DNA of 7,945 bases from Bacillota bacterium (GTDB taxonomy: Bacteria; Bacillota; Clostridia; Acetivibrionales; DSM-1351), in contig JAEWAX010000065.1 in NCBI GenBank assembly GCA_023391425.1, positions 1-7,945 of the forward strand, written 5' to 3'. The position numbers were made by a program, and so were the translations under genes. Below are positions 1-6,201 of this stretch, piece after piece; position 1 is the stretch's first letter, and every line of letters begins with the position of its first letter. Below the pieces are notes generated by a model. The model ran no database searches. It was not told where the DNA came from and saw only the letters and a program-made list of their open reading frames with translations.

Positions 1-618
1 TGTAATGTTGTTGGCTTTGCTGGAGATGGCGGTACTGCAGATATCGGGCTCCAAGCCTTATCTGGGGCAATAGATAGAGGAGACAAGATAATTTATATTT
101 GTTATGACAATGAGGCATATATGAACACCGGAGTACAGCAGAGTGGTCTGACTCCGTATGGCGCTAGAACAACAACAACCCCGCCGGGTGATAATATACA
201 TGGAAGTGCTAACAATAAAAAAGACATGTTTGGGATTGTTGCGGCGCATCACATAAAGTATGCTGCAACAGCGAGCGTAGGAAATATACCTGATTATATC
301 AGAAAGGTTGAAAAAGCAAAAAACACTGATGGTACATCATATATTCATGTTGCTGCTCCTTGCCCTACGGGATGGGGAATAAATAGCAGTGACACAGTTT
401 CTATTGCAAGAGAAGCTATTGAATGTGGACTTTGGTATTTGGCCGAATATGAGGATGGAGTATACAAATTGAATCAAAATATACATGAATATACAAGCAT
501 TAAATCATATCTAAAGAAGCAATCAAGATTTAAGCATTTAACTGATGAAGATATCGAAATAATCAGAAAGCAAAGAGATAAAAAAATAAAGTTTATAAAG
601 GAACTTAGTGGTTTCTAA
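1..618 (+). CDS. porB: 2-oxoacid (probably pyruvate):ferredoxin oxidoreductase, beta subunit, 3' part
   Basis: This is the C-terminal 205 residues of the thiamine-diphosphate-binding beta subunit of a multisubunit 2-oxoacid:ferredoxin oxidoreductase, a cytoplasmic enzyme that converts a 2-oxoacid plus CoA to acyl-CoA and CO2 and reduces ferredoxin. The frame is open from base 1, so the 5' end (about 100 residues by comparison with the roughly 300-residue family) lies outside the window. Visible marks are the ThDP/Mg motif GDGGTADIG (fragment residues 8-16) followed by YDNEAYMNTG (35-44), the family block TPYGARTTTTPPG after it, and the PCPTGW motif whose Cys (fragment residue 121) is normally a 4Fe-4S ligand. 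Alpha, gamma and delta subunits would be expected upstream. The family and overall class are clear. Pyruvate is the default substrate, but 2-oxobutyrate or another 2-oxoacid cannot be excluded. It ends 18 bases before the metQ start, suggesting one transcript. Confidence 0.92.
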   Translation, partial: CNVVGFAGDGGTADIGLQALSGAIDRGDKIIYICYDNEAYMNTGVQQSGLTPYGARTTTTPPGDNIHGSANNKKDMFGIVAAHHIKYAATASVGNIPDYIRKVEKAKNTDGTSYIHVAAPCPTGWGINSSDTVSIAREAIECGLWYLAEYEDGVYKLNQNIHEYTSIKSYLKKQSRFKHLTDEDIEIIRKQRDKKIKFIKELSGF

Positions 619-620
619 CG

Positions 621-628
621 AAAGGTGG
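621..628 (+). promoter_or_regulatory. Ribosome binding site of metQ
   Basis: AAAGGTGG lies 8 bases before the ATG at 637. An in-frame GTG at 625 sits inside this site and so is unlikely to be the start. The site therefore fixes the lipoprotein start at 637. Confidence 0.7.
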
Positions 629-636
629 ATAAAATT

Positions 637-1551
637 ATGAAGAAATTATTAAAAATAAGCAGTGCAATTATTCTCACTTTAGCAATAGGGGTTAGTGCAG
701 TAGCATGTGGAAGTAATGCTGAGACTAAGGAGTCAAAAACCTCGTCTGCACAACAGACGACAAGCTCAGATGCTGGTGCTGGGGCAAAAGCAGATACTAA
801 AAATGTAAAGGAAATACTCTTTGGAGTAGCGCCTGGCCCATATGGTGACATGGCAAAACTGGCAATACAACCTGAGTTAGAAAAAAAGGGTTATACAGTT
901 AAGCTTGTAGAGTTTAGTGATTATGTTCAGCCGAATCTCGCTTTGGGAAATGATGAAGTAAATGTAAACTTGTTTCAGCATTCGGTTTACTTGGAAAACT
1001 TTTCAAAAGAGCATCAATTAGAATTAAGTTCTGTCATCAGTGTTCCAACAGCAAGCATGGGCATTTTCTCGAAGAAAATAAAGAAAATAGAAGAATTGCC
1101 TTCTGGAGCTACTGTAACACTTCCAAATGATGTACCAAATCTAGCTAGAGCTTTAAGATTCCTTGTTCAAGTAAATCTAATAACACTAAAACCTGATATT
1201 GATTTAACAAAAGCTTCAGAAAAAGATATCGCAGAAAATCCAAAAAATCTAAAGTTTACACCAGCTGAAGCGGCACAATTACCAAGAACTTTAGATAGTG
1301 CCGATATTGCTATTATAAACGGAAACTATGCTATTTCAGCAGGATTATCTTTAGCTGATGCTGTTGCAAAGGAAAAATTAACTGAGCCATATAAAAACGT
1401 TATTGCAGTAAGAACAGCAGATAAGGATGCCCAGTTTGTTAAGGATATTGAAGAAATTGTAAGGTCAGAGGCATTTAGAACTGTAATACTTGATAATAAA
1501 AATATCTTCAAGGATTTTGATTTTCCAGAATGGTTTCAAAAAACTAAATAA
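637..1551 (+). CDS. metQ: Methionine ABC transporter substrate-binding lipoprotein (MetQ/NlpA family)
   Basis: This is the surface-anchored binding protein of a methionine-type ABC importer, 304 residues. The ATG at 637 gives a standard lipoprotein signal peptide: Lys-rich start, hydrophobic core (residues 7-20), and an AVAC lipobox with the lipidated Cys at 24. A low-complexity Ser/Thr/Ala/Gly tether (about 25-56) leads to the NlpA domain. Family marks are DYVQPN (95-100), FQHSVYL (113-119) and NGNYAISAGL (228-237), matching the E. coli MetQ pattern of DYV-PN, FQH--YL and N--YA--AGL. The -3 lipobox residue is Ala rather than the usual Leu, which is tolerated. It is followed 38 bases later by metN and, after a longer gap, by metI. 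The transporter class is secure. L-methionine is the best-supported ligand because of the NIL domain in the partner ATPase, but NlpA proteins also bind D-methionine or short peptides. Confidence 0.9.
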   Translation: MKKLLKISSAIILTLAIGVSAVACGSNAETKESKTSSAQQTTSSDAGAGAKADTKNVKEILFGVAPGPYGDMAKLAIQPELEKKGYTVKLVEFSDYVQPNLALGNDEVNVNLFQHSVYLENFSKEHQLELSSVISVPTASMGIFSKKIKKIEELPSGATVTLPNDVPNLARALRFLVQVNLITLKPDIDLTKASEKDIAENPKNLKFTPAEAAQLPRTLDSADIAIINGNYAISAGLSLADAVAKEKLTEPYKNVIAVRTADKDAQFVKDIEEIVRSEAFRTVILDNKNIFKDFDFPEWFQKTK

Positions 1552-1589
1552 TAACTTCTTATTTTTATTGGGTTATATGGGGTGGAATT

Positions 1590-2600
1590 ATGATCAAACT
1601 TGAACATGTTAGTGTAGTATTTAAGCAAAAGAATCATAAAGAGGTTAGTGCTGTTAACGATGTATCACTACATATACAAAAGGGAGAAATCTTTGGCATA
1701 GTAGGTATGAGTGGAGCTGGGAAAAGCAGCCTTATAAGAACTCTAAATGGGTTGCAAAAGCCGACTAGTGGACAGGTGTTTGTTGACGGAGAAGATATAA
1801 CAAATATAAGTGGCAAACAGCTTAGGGCTATTAGAAAGAAAATAGGAATGATTTTTCAGCACTTTAACTTAATATCAAGAAAGACAGTTGGACAAAATAT
1901 TGAGTTTGCTCTTAAAATTCAAGATTATCCAAAAGAGAATAGACAAGCAAGAGTTAAAGAGTTACTTGGGATAGTTGGATTGACTGAAAAAGAGCATGTT
2001 TATCCAGCAGCCCTAAGTGGTGGACAAAAGCAACGTGTTGGTATTGCTAGAGCTTTAGCTACAAACCCCAAAGTACTGTTATGTGATGAAGCGACTTCTG
2101 CACTGGATGTTCAAACTACCGAGGAGATTTTGGAACTCTTAAGGGAAATTAATAAAGAGCTCAGTATTACAATAGTATTTATAACTCATCAATTAGATAT
2201 AGCCAAAGTACTTTTTGATAGAATTGCAGTTATGAGTGATGGAGTTGTAGTTGAAGAAGATGTTACATATAAGATATTTGCAGCACCTTCTAGTGAAGTT
2301 ACTCGTGCTTTGATAAAAGATAACATTAAATTACCAGACCAAGTTATTAAGGAAGCAAAGGGTGAAATACTTACATTGGTGTATAAAGGTGAGAAGAGTG
2401 TTGAGCCAATTATGTCACTCACCAACAAAAGGTTTGACGTTATTCTTAATGTTTTGCATGGCAAAATAGAGTATATTCAGCAAAAACCAATTGGCATTTT
2501 AGTTATTACTATTGAAGGAAACAAAGAAGAATGTGAAAAGGCAAAGCAATTTATTTTTGAAAATGTTAAAGAAATTATACCATATAAGCAGATTTCTTAG
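1590..2600 (+). CDS. metN: Methionine ABC transporter ATP-binding protein with NIL domain (MetN)
   Basis: This is the cytoplasmic ATPase of the importer, 336 residues, the usual full length for MetN. All nucleotide-binding motifs are intact: Walker A GMSGAGKS (39-46), Q-loop Gln90 in GMIFQHFNL, signature LSGGQ (142-146), Walker B VLLCDE (162-167) with the catalytic Glu167, D-loop SALD (170-173), and H-switch His200 in IVFITHQ. The region from about residue 260 to the end is the ACT-like NIL domain, which in E. coli MetN binds methionine and shuts down transport when internal methionine is high. This supports methionine rather than another amino acid as substrate. The ATG at 1590 is preceded by GGGGTGG at 1579-1585 with a 4-base gap. 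The gap to metQ is only 38 bases with no terminator. The gap to metI is 139 bases and holds a structured element. Confidence 0.94.
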   Translation: MIKLEHVSVVFKQKNHKEVSAVNDVSLHIQKGEIFGIVGMSGAGKSSLIRTLNGLQKPTSGQVFVDGEDITNISGKQLRAIRKKIGMIFQHFNLISRKTVGQNIEFALKIQDYPKENRQARVKELLGIVGLTEKEHVYPAALSGGQKQRVGIARALATNPKVLLCDEATSALDVQTTEEILELLREINKELSITIVFITHQLDIAKVLFDRIAVMSDGVVVEEDVTYKIFAAPSSEVTRALIKDNIKLPDQVIKEAKGEILTLVYKGEKSVEPIMSLTNKRFDVILNVLHGKIEYIQQKPIGILVITIEGNKEECEKAKQFIFENVKEIIPYKQIS

Positions 2601-2603
2601 ATT

Positions 2604-2629
2604 CTGTGGGAGTGGTTTTTCTCCCACGG
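2604..2629 (+). repeat. Short hairpin just after metN stop
   Basis: GTGGGAG (2606-2612) and CTCCCAC (2621-2627) form a perfect 7-base-pair stem around an 8-base loop TGGTTTTT. It can be extended by a T-G wobble and a C-G pair. The T-run lies in the loop and none follows the stem, so it does not look like an intrinsic terminator. It could be an mRNA-stabilising or processing hairpin, or the left part of the larger element to its right. Confidence 0.6.
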
Positions 2630-2654
2630 GGTCTTAGAAATCGCAATCCAGGGT

Positions 2655-2707
2655 CGTAGCGCCACTTATTCTGCCGAATATTAAAACGGAGAATTAGCGG
2701 CGGTAGG
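2655..2707 (+). repeat. Long imperfect palindrome in the metN-metI gap
   Basis: The left arm CGCCACTTATTCT (2660-2672) pairs with the right arm AGAATTAGCGGCG (2690-2702) at 11 of 13 positions. After a single bulged G (2673), an inner CCG (2674-2676) pairs with CGG (2687-2689) around the loop AATATTAAAA. A few weaker pairs extend outward. By hand count, bases 2641-2720 are 39/80 G+C, clearly richer than the flanking genes, and no convincing coding frame crosses the gap. Candidates are a REP/MITE-like dispersed palindrome or a structured operon-internal RNA. I do not recognise a known riboswitch class. Confidence 0.6.
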
Positions 2708-2739
2708 CATCGGGTAATTAACGAGGAAGGTGAGTCAGT

Positions 2740-3399
2740 ATGGAAAACAGCTTAAAAATTTTAGGGGAGTTAGGAAAAGCCTCATTAGAAACGCTGCAAA
2801 TGGTGGTAATCGCCGCGTTAATATCAAGTGTAGTAGGACTTATCCTTGGATTAGTTCTATTTATAACTTCAAATGGCCTATTGTACAAAAACAAAGTTGT
2901 AAACGCAATAGCAGGTTTCATTATAAATATCATCAGATCAATACCTTTTGTAATTCTTCTAGTGCTTCTAGTACCGGTAACAGCTAAACTAGTTGGTACA
3001 ACAATCGGACCCACCGCAGCAGCAGTTCCTTTAACAGTTGCATCAATAGCCTTTTTTGCAAGACTTGCAGAATCAGCTTTTGAGGAGGTTGATAAAGGAT
3101 TAATTGAAGCTGCCTTAGCAATGGGAGGCAGCTTAAAGGATATTGTTACGGGAGTACTAATAGTTGAAGCATTGCCTAGCTTGGTTAGAGCCATAACGGT
3201 TACATTAATAAGTATTATTGGTTTCTCAGCTATGGCTGGAACTGTTGGTGGGGGAGGAATAGGAGACTTAGCAATTAGATTTGGGTACTACCGCTATCAG
3301 ATGGATGTAATGTTTGTCACTGTGGCTCTATTAATTGTAGTAGTGCAGATAATACAAGGCTCTGGTGAAAAAATTGCTAAGGTTTTGACTAAAAAATGA
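2740..3399 (+). CDS. metI: Methionine ABC transporter permease (MetI)
   Basis: This is the membrane permease of the importer, 219 residues, normal length for MetI; it works as a dimer with two MetN subunits. About five hydrophobic segments are visible (roughly 17-43, 56-80, 88-110, 140-165, 189-207), the standard MetI layout. The ATPase-coupling EAA loop reads EAALAMGGSLKDIV (123-136), with the conserved Gly at 129. The conserved RSIPF (66-70) and the Gly-rich AGTVGGGGIGDLAI (166-179) also fit the family. The ATG at 2740 has the purine-rich site AGGAAGGTGA (2724-2733) 6 bases upstream, so it carries its own strong ribosome binding site despite the long gap from metN. It is the last gene of the left block; the histidine kinase gene converges on it 33 bases away. 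Confidence 0.94.
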   Translation: MENSLKILGELGKASLETLQMVVIAALISSVVGLILGLVLFITSNGLLYKNKVVNAIAGFIINIIRSIPFVILLVLLVPVTAKLVGTTIGPTAAAVPLTVASIAFFARLAESAFEEVDKGLIEAALAMGGSLKDIVTGVLIVEALPSLVRAITVTLISIIGFSAMAGTVGGGGIGDLAIRFGYYRYQMDVMFVTVALLIVVVQIIQGSGEKIAKVLTKK

Positions 3400-3432
3400 A
3401 AATTTCTAAATCCTTAGATCTGAAAGTACTTT

Positions 3433-4674
3433 TTATTTTGGCAATATAACATGAAATGAGGTACCAACTCCTACTTGGCTCTCAACCTTTATTTCGCCAT
3501 TATGTTCTTCTACGATATGCTTAGCAATAGACAAACCTAAACCAGCGCTGCCATCTGAGCGGGAACGTGCCTTATCTATACGGTAAAAACGCTCAAAAAT
3601 TTTGTGTATGTGTTCATCACTGATACCTTCACCAGAGTCAGAAACTATTATTTCAACGGTATGGCCTTTGTCATGCAAAGTCATCTGAATACTTCCTTTG
3701 GATGGCGTGTGCTTTATTGCATTATCAATCAAGATGGCAGCTAATTGCTTTATTTTTGCTTCATCACCATTAATATCAACAGCCGGGCCATCAAATGGCT
3801 TTAGGTGGATACCTTGTTGGATTGCTAGTGCCTCAAATGGGATATAAGCTTCAAGCAAAGCTAAGTGTAGCTGAAACTTTTCTTTCCCCAATAAATCTTG
3901 CTCGGAGTCAGCTCTCGCCAAGAACAGCATGTCATTAACAAGTTTAGCCATAACTTTGTTTTCAGCTTGAATATTCTCTAGCCACTTTATTTGACTATCT
4001 ATAGTCTGATTGCCTCTATTCATAAGGAGATCTGTGGTAGTTTCAATTACAGTCAAAGGTGTGCGAAGCTCATGAGAAGCATTGGCTACAAAATCTCTCT
4101 GCCTTTTCCAGGATTTTTTTATAGGAACCAATGATTTTTCAGCCATAAATAGACTTCCAAAAAAGGCGAGAACAAGACCGCCTAAACCTATAAATGCAAG
4201 AACCAGAAGTAAATGCCATAACATTTCATGATCTGAGTGAGTATTAATAAAAATTATATAGGAACCAGTACCATCAGCAAGCTCACCCTTTAAGAAGCGA
4301 TAAGACTCCTCATCGTTTAAGTCTATATTGCCGTCATTCTGTGATTTTGACAGGGCTTTTCTAATCAAAGTATTTATATGCTCATTGTTTAAATCAAAAT
4401 CCGAAGAGGTATATGTGACATTATTTTGTTTATCAAGTTTCACATAAAAATATCTTAACTCATGACCTTCATGATCTTTATGGTCTTTTTTCATGGGCAT
4501 TACTTGAGCATTACTTAGACCCTCATTTGAAGAAATTAAGTTTATAAGTTGGTCTGTTTGATCGTTGGTTGTCTTAAACATAGTAACAAACACACCTACA
4601 GCGAAAATTATTAAAATAATTGCTACAACAACTACATTGGTTAATGTCAGCTTAAGTCTTAATTTATTAAACAT
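3433..4674 (-). CDS. Membrane sensor histidine kinase (OmpR-partner type)
   Basis: This two-component sensor kinase of 413 residues transfers phosphate to the response regulator encoded just before it. Layout: TM1 about 9-33, an outside domain about 34-150, TM2 about 151-177, then directly the dimerisation domain with no clear HAMP linker. Catalytic marks: H-box FVANASHELRTPL with phospho-acceptor His201, N-box ILIDNAIKH with Asn318, G1 DSGEG (346-350), F-box FERFYR (360-364 region), G2 GLGLS (378-382). All are intact. The outside domain has a His/Asp-rich stretch KKDHKDHEGHE (62-72), and NTHSDHE (144-150) lies just before TM2. The start is set by GGAGG on the minus strand at 4685-4681, 6 bases before the ATG at 4674. 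An upstream in-frame TTG (4689) would place this site inside the gene. It overlaps the regulator gene by 8 bases, implying translational coupling. The signal sensed is unknown. Confidence 0.92.
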   Translation of the reverse strand: MFNKLRLKLTLTNVVVVAIILIIFAVGVFVTMFKTTNDQTDQLINLISSNEGLSNAQVMPMKKDHKDHEGHELRYFYVKLDKQNNVTYTSSDFDLNNEHINTLIRKALSKSQNDGNIDLNDEESYRFLKGELADGTGSYIIFINTHSDHEMLWHLLLVLAFIGLGGLVLAFFGSLFMAEKSLVPIKKSWKRQRDFVANASHELRTPLTVIETTTDLLMNRGNQTIDSQIKWLENIQAENKVMAKLVNDMLFLARADSEQDLLGKEKFQLHLALLEAYIPFEALAIQQGIHLKPFDGPAVDINGDEAKIKQLAAILIDNAIKHTPSKGSIQMTLHDKGHTVEIIVSDSGEGISDEHIHKIFERFYRIDKARSRSDGSAGLGLSIAKHIVEEHNGEIKVESQVGVGTSFHVILPK

Positions 4675-5353
4675 TAGCGTCCTCCACAAGGCAATAGCCT
4701 ATACCCCTAATAGTTTCTATCTGTATTCCACAACTTTCTCGACTTAACTTTCTACGTAGATAGTGGATATATATTTCAATATTATTCATTTCTACTGATG
4801 ATTCCAAACCCCAGATTTTATCTAAGATTTGATCTTTATTAATAACCTGACCTTTCTTTCTAATAAAAAGTTCAAGCAACTGAGACTCCTTAAAAGTCAG
4901 TCGAATGGTCTCAGTTGGGCATATTGCCTCACAACGCAGAGTGTCAAGTGTTAATAGGCCTGCGGAAAGCTTACTGTCAGAAGGTGCTTGACTCTGTGGT
5001 CTTCTAGATAAGGCCCTTATACGAGCTAAAAGTTCTTTCGTTGCAAATGGTTTTACCAGATAGTCATCAGCTCCTGCATCAAGGCCAGCAACTCTGTCTT
5101 CTACTGTATCTTTAGCAGTCAATAGCAAAACTGGAGTCGATAAGCCTTTTGATCTCAAAGTCTTAAGAATGGTAATTCCATCAATTTTGGGAAGCATTCT
5201 ATCTAATATTATTAAGTCGTGTATACCTGTTTGCGCAATGTCAAGCCCAGACTCTCCGTCATTTGCAGTATCAACTGAATAATTGTTGTCTTCCAATATC
5301 AATTTTAAAGCTTCAGACAACCGTATATCATCTTCAACTAATAGTAATCTCAT
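4667..5353 (-). CDS. OmpR/PhoB-family response regulator
   Basis: This DNA-binding response regulator has 228 residues, the normal length of the OmpR/PhoB family. The receiver domain (1-120) has the acidic pair Asp8/Asp9, the phospho-acceptor Asp51 in LIILDRMLP, Thr79 in LLLTAKD and Lys101 in YLVKPF. The C-terminal winged helix (about 130-225) ends with the family pattern YIHYLRRKL then IETIRGIGYCL. The ATG at 5353 opens the canonical MRLLLVEDD and has AGAGAGG (minus strand, 5369-5363) 9 bases upstream. A longer in-frame start at 5425 would add 24 residues not typical of the family and would run across the palindrome at 5401-5418, so I reject it. It is co-transcribed with its kinase. The divergent region carries phased TTAA repeats that look like its operator, so autoregulation and control of the envelope genes are plausible but inferred. 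Confidence 0.93.
   Translation of the reverse strand: MRLLLVEDDIRLSEALKLILEDNNYSVDTANDGESGLDIAQTGIHDLIILDRMLPKIDGITILKTLRSKGLSTPVLLLTAKDTVEDRVAGLDAGADDYLVKPFATKELLARIRALSRRPQSQAPSDSKLSAGLLTLDTLRCEAICPTETIRLTFKESQLLELFIRKKGQVINKDQILDKIWGLESSVEMNNIEIYIHYLRRKLSRESCGIQIETIRGIGYCLVEDANV
4681..4685 (-). promoter_or_regulatory. Ribosome binding site of the histidine kinase
   Basis: GGAGG (read on the minus strand) lies inside the end of the response regulator gene, 6 bases before the kinase ATG at 4674. It decides against the longer in-frame TTG start at 4689. Confidence 0.75.
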
Positions 5354-5372
5354 AATTTTATACCTCTCTAAA

Positions 5373-5404
5373 ACTATAATACCAAAAAATACTTTAAATA
5401 ACCT
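5373..5404 (-). promoter_or_regulatory. Possible promoter of the response regulator-kinase operon
   Basis: Reading leftward, TATTAT (5381-5376) or the overlapping TATAGT (5378-5373) could serve as a -10 element. No good -35 exists; AGGTTA (5404-5399) is at the right 17-base distance but is weak. TTAA cores at 5394, 5404 and 5412 overlap that position, as would suit an activator-dependent promoter. This is a motif match by eye only. Confidence 0.3.
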
Positions 5405-5418
5405 TAATTTCTTAAGGT
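5401..5418. promoter_or_regulatory. Inverted repeat upstream of the response regulator
   Basis: ACCTTAA (5401-5407) and TTAAGGT (5412-5418) are perfect 7-base inverted arms around TTTC. The repeat sits about 50 bases before the regulator ATG, overlapping the likely -35 zone. It could be an operator for the regulator or for another dimeric factor. As it may lie upstream of the transcript start, an RNA hairpin role is less likely. Confidence 0.4.
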
Positions 5419-5465
5419 GATTCAAAGGTTAGCAAAGTAAAATGTATTTAGGATAAAAATAATTT

Positions 5466-5504
5466 GTTAAAGGAAGTTTAAGCATTGTTAAGAAAGAATT
5501 AATG
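5466..5504. promoter_or_regulatory. Four helically phased TTAA cores, candidate PhoB/PhoP-type operator
   Basis: TTAA occurs at 5467, 5478, 5488 and 5499, spacings of 11, 10 and 11 bases, about one helical turn each. The wider repeats are GTTAAAG, GTTTAAG, GTTAAG and ATTAATG. On the minus strand they read TTTAACA, TTAAAC and TTAACA, close to the TTAACA-like direct repeats bound by Bacillus PhoP. OmpR-family regulators commonly bind tandem repeats with this period, and such a regulator is encoded next door. The last core ends 17 bases before a TATAAA, where a -35 element would be. Confidence 0.5.
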
Positions 5505-5525
5505 TCTTCATAATGTTTCTATAAA
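5485..5525 (+). promoter_or_regulatory. Likely promoter of the PAP2-GT2 genes
   Basis: Two readings are possible. TATAAA (5520-5525) could be a -10 with the last TTAA core (5499-5502) in the -35 place, as in activator-dependent promoters. Alternatively TTGTTA (5485-5490) and CATAAT (5509-5514) are spaced 18 bases. Either would give an untranslated leader of roughly 70-85 bases before the ATG at 5603. That leader has a small AGCTT-GGG-AAGCT hairpin at 5559-5571. Confidence 0.4.
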
Positions 5526-5602
5526 ATTACTTTGTTATCATTTAGATATATAAAGCGTAGCTTGGGAAGCTGACATTTATTATTGGTAGGGGGAGTCATT
5601 CT

Positions 5603-6151
5603 ATGAGTGGAATAAAAGGAATACTATATGCTACAGATTTAAATACACTTATGATTTTTAATAATTCAATTAAATGTAAATTTTTGGATAAAGTAATGCC
5701 TGTGATAACTTATATAGGCAGTGCAACAGCCACAACTTCTACTTGCTTAATGATTATTGTACTGGGTAATGGAGAGGTCAGAAGGATAGGGGTTCAGGCA
5801 TTAATCGCTTTAACATTTAGCCACTTATTAGTACGTATATTTAAAAATAGTGTTTGCCGATTAAGACCTAAGGATGTATTGCCAAATATAAATACTTTTG
5901 ATGTTGCTTTGGACTACTATTCATTTCCTTCGGGGCACACAACTGCGGTTTTTGCTATTGCTACAACCTTGGTATTAAATTTTCCTATATTGGCTGCTAT
6001 TTGTTTCCCTATTGCATTTATCGTTGCTATATCCAGACTCTATCTGGGTGTACACTATCCATCAGACATACTTGCAGGGATGGCAGTTGCTATATTTTCA
6101 TCGGTAGTTTTACAGTTTATAGTAGGCACATTTCTTTGCTTTAATGGGTGA
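5603..6151 (+). CDS. PAP2-family membrane phosphatase (possible undecaprenyl-diphosphatase, BcrC/PgpB-like)
   Basis: This is an integral membrane phosphatase of the type 2 phosphatidic acid phosphatase superfamily, 182 residues. All three catalytic motifs are intact: K-X6-RP as KNSVCRLRP (81-89), PSGH (109-112) with the acid/base His112, and SR-X5-H-X3-D as SRLYLGVHYPSD (144-155) with nucleophile His151. Hydrophobic segments around 32-55, 62-80, 113-127, 129-145 and 158-178 fit the small multi-pass members. In Gram-positives such proteins usually remove phosphate from undecaprenyl diphosphate or a phospholipid headgroup precursor outside the membrane. The neighbouring glycosyltransferase and uppP favour the undecaprenyl carrier here, but that is inference. 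The ATG at 5603 has AGGGGGAG (5588-5595) 7 bases upstream. It is divergent from the response regulator, with a candidate operator array between. Confidence 0.88.
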   Translation: MSGIKGILYATDLNTLMIFNNSIKCKFLDKVMPVITYIGSATATTSTCLMIIVLGNGEVRRIGVQALIALTFSHLLVRIFKNSVCRLRPKDVLPNINTFDVALDYYSFPSGHTTAVFAIATTLVLNFPILAAICFPIAFIVAISRLYLGVHYPSDILAGMAVAIFSSVVLQFIVGTFLCFNG

Positions 6152-6189
6152 AGTGTGACAATATAAATTTTAGTAGCCATAAAGGCTCA

Positions 6190-6196
6190 AGGGGGA
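6190..6196 (+). promoter_or_regulatory. Ribosome binding site of the glycosyltransferase, pointing to a TTG start
   Basis: AGGGGGA lies 5 bases before TTG at 6202. The in-frame GTG at 6148, which overlaps the PAP2 stop as GTGA, has no comparable site, and the 18 residues it would add (Asn/Ser/Gly-rich) do not look like part of the family. Confidence 0.6.
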
Positions 6197-6201
6197 TAAT
6201 T

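Noticed and set aside
619..636. SAM riboswitch, S-box or T-box expected ahead of a methionine importer.
   Set aside because: Only 18 bases separate porB and metQ, too few for any such element, and none was seen in the porB 3' end.
2604..2629. Hairpin after metN read as an intrinsic terminator.
   Set aside because: The T-run is in the loop, and neither strand has a T-run following the stem. metI continues the same transporter operon.
2730..2987. Open frame of 85 codons on the plus strand overlapping the metI start in another frame.
   Set aside because: Its start falls inside the metI ribosome binding site and its product is Arg/Asn-rich with no recognisable domain; metI is in a different frame with intact motifs.
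2718..3194. Open frame of about 158 codons on the minus strand opposite metI.
   Set aside because: It lies antisense to a clear permease gene, has low-complexity composition, shows no family motif, and is explained by the codon bias of metI.
3400..3434. Possible bidirectional terminator between the convergent metI and kinase genes: TCTAA-ATCC-TTAGA stem, AAAGTACTTT palindrome, then a T-run.
   Set aside because: The stem is only 5 AT-rich pairs and is separated from the T-run by about 11 bases, so it is too weak to call. Some terminator is expected here, but this one is not convincing.
5559..5571. AGCTT-GGG-AAGCT hairpin in the leader of the PAP2 gene.
   Set aside because: It has five base pairs and a 3-base loop, no T-run and no overlap with the ribosome binding site. 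It is noted in the promoter entry but not supported as a separate element.
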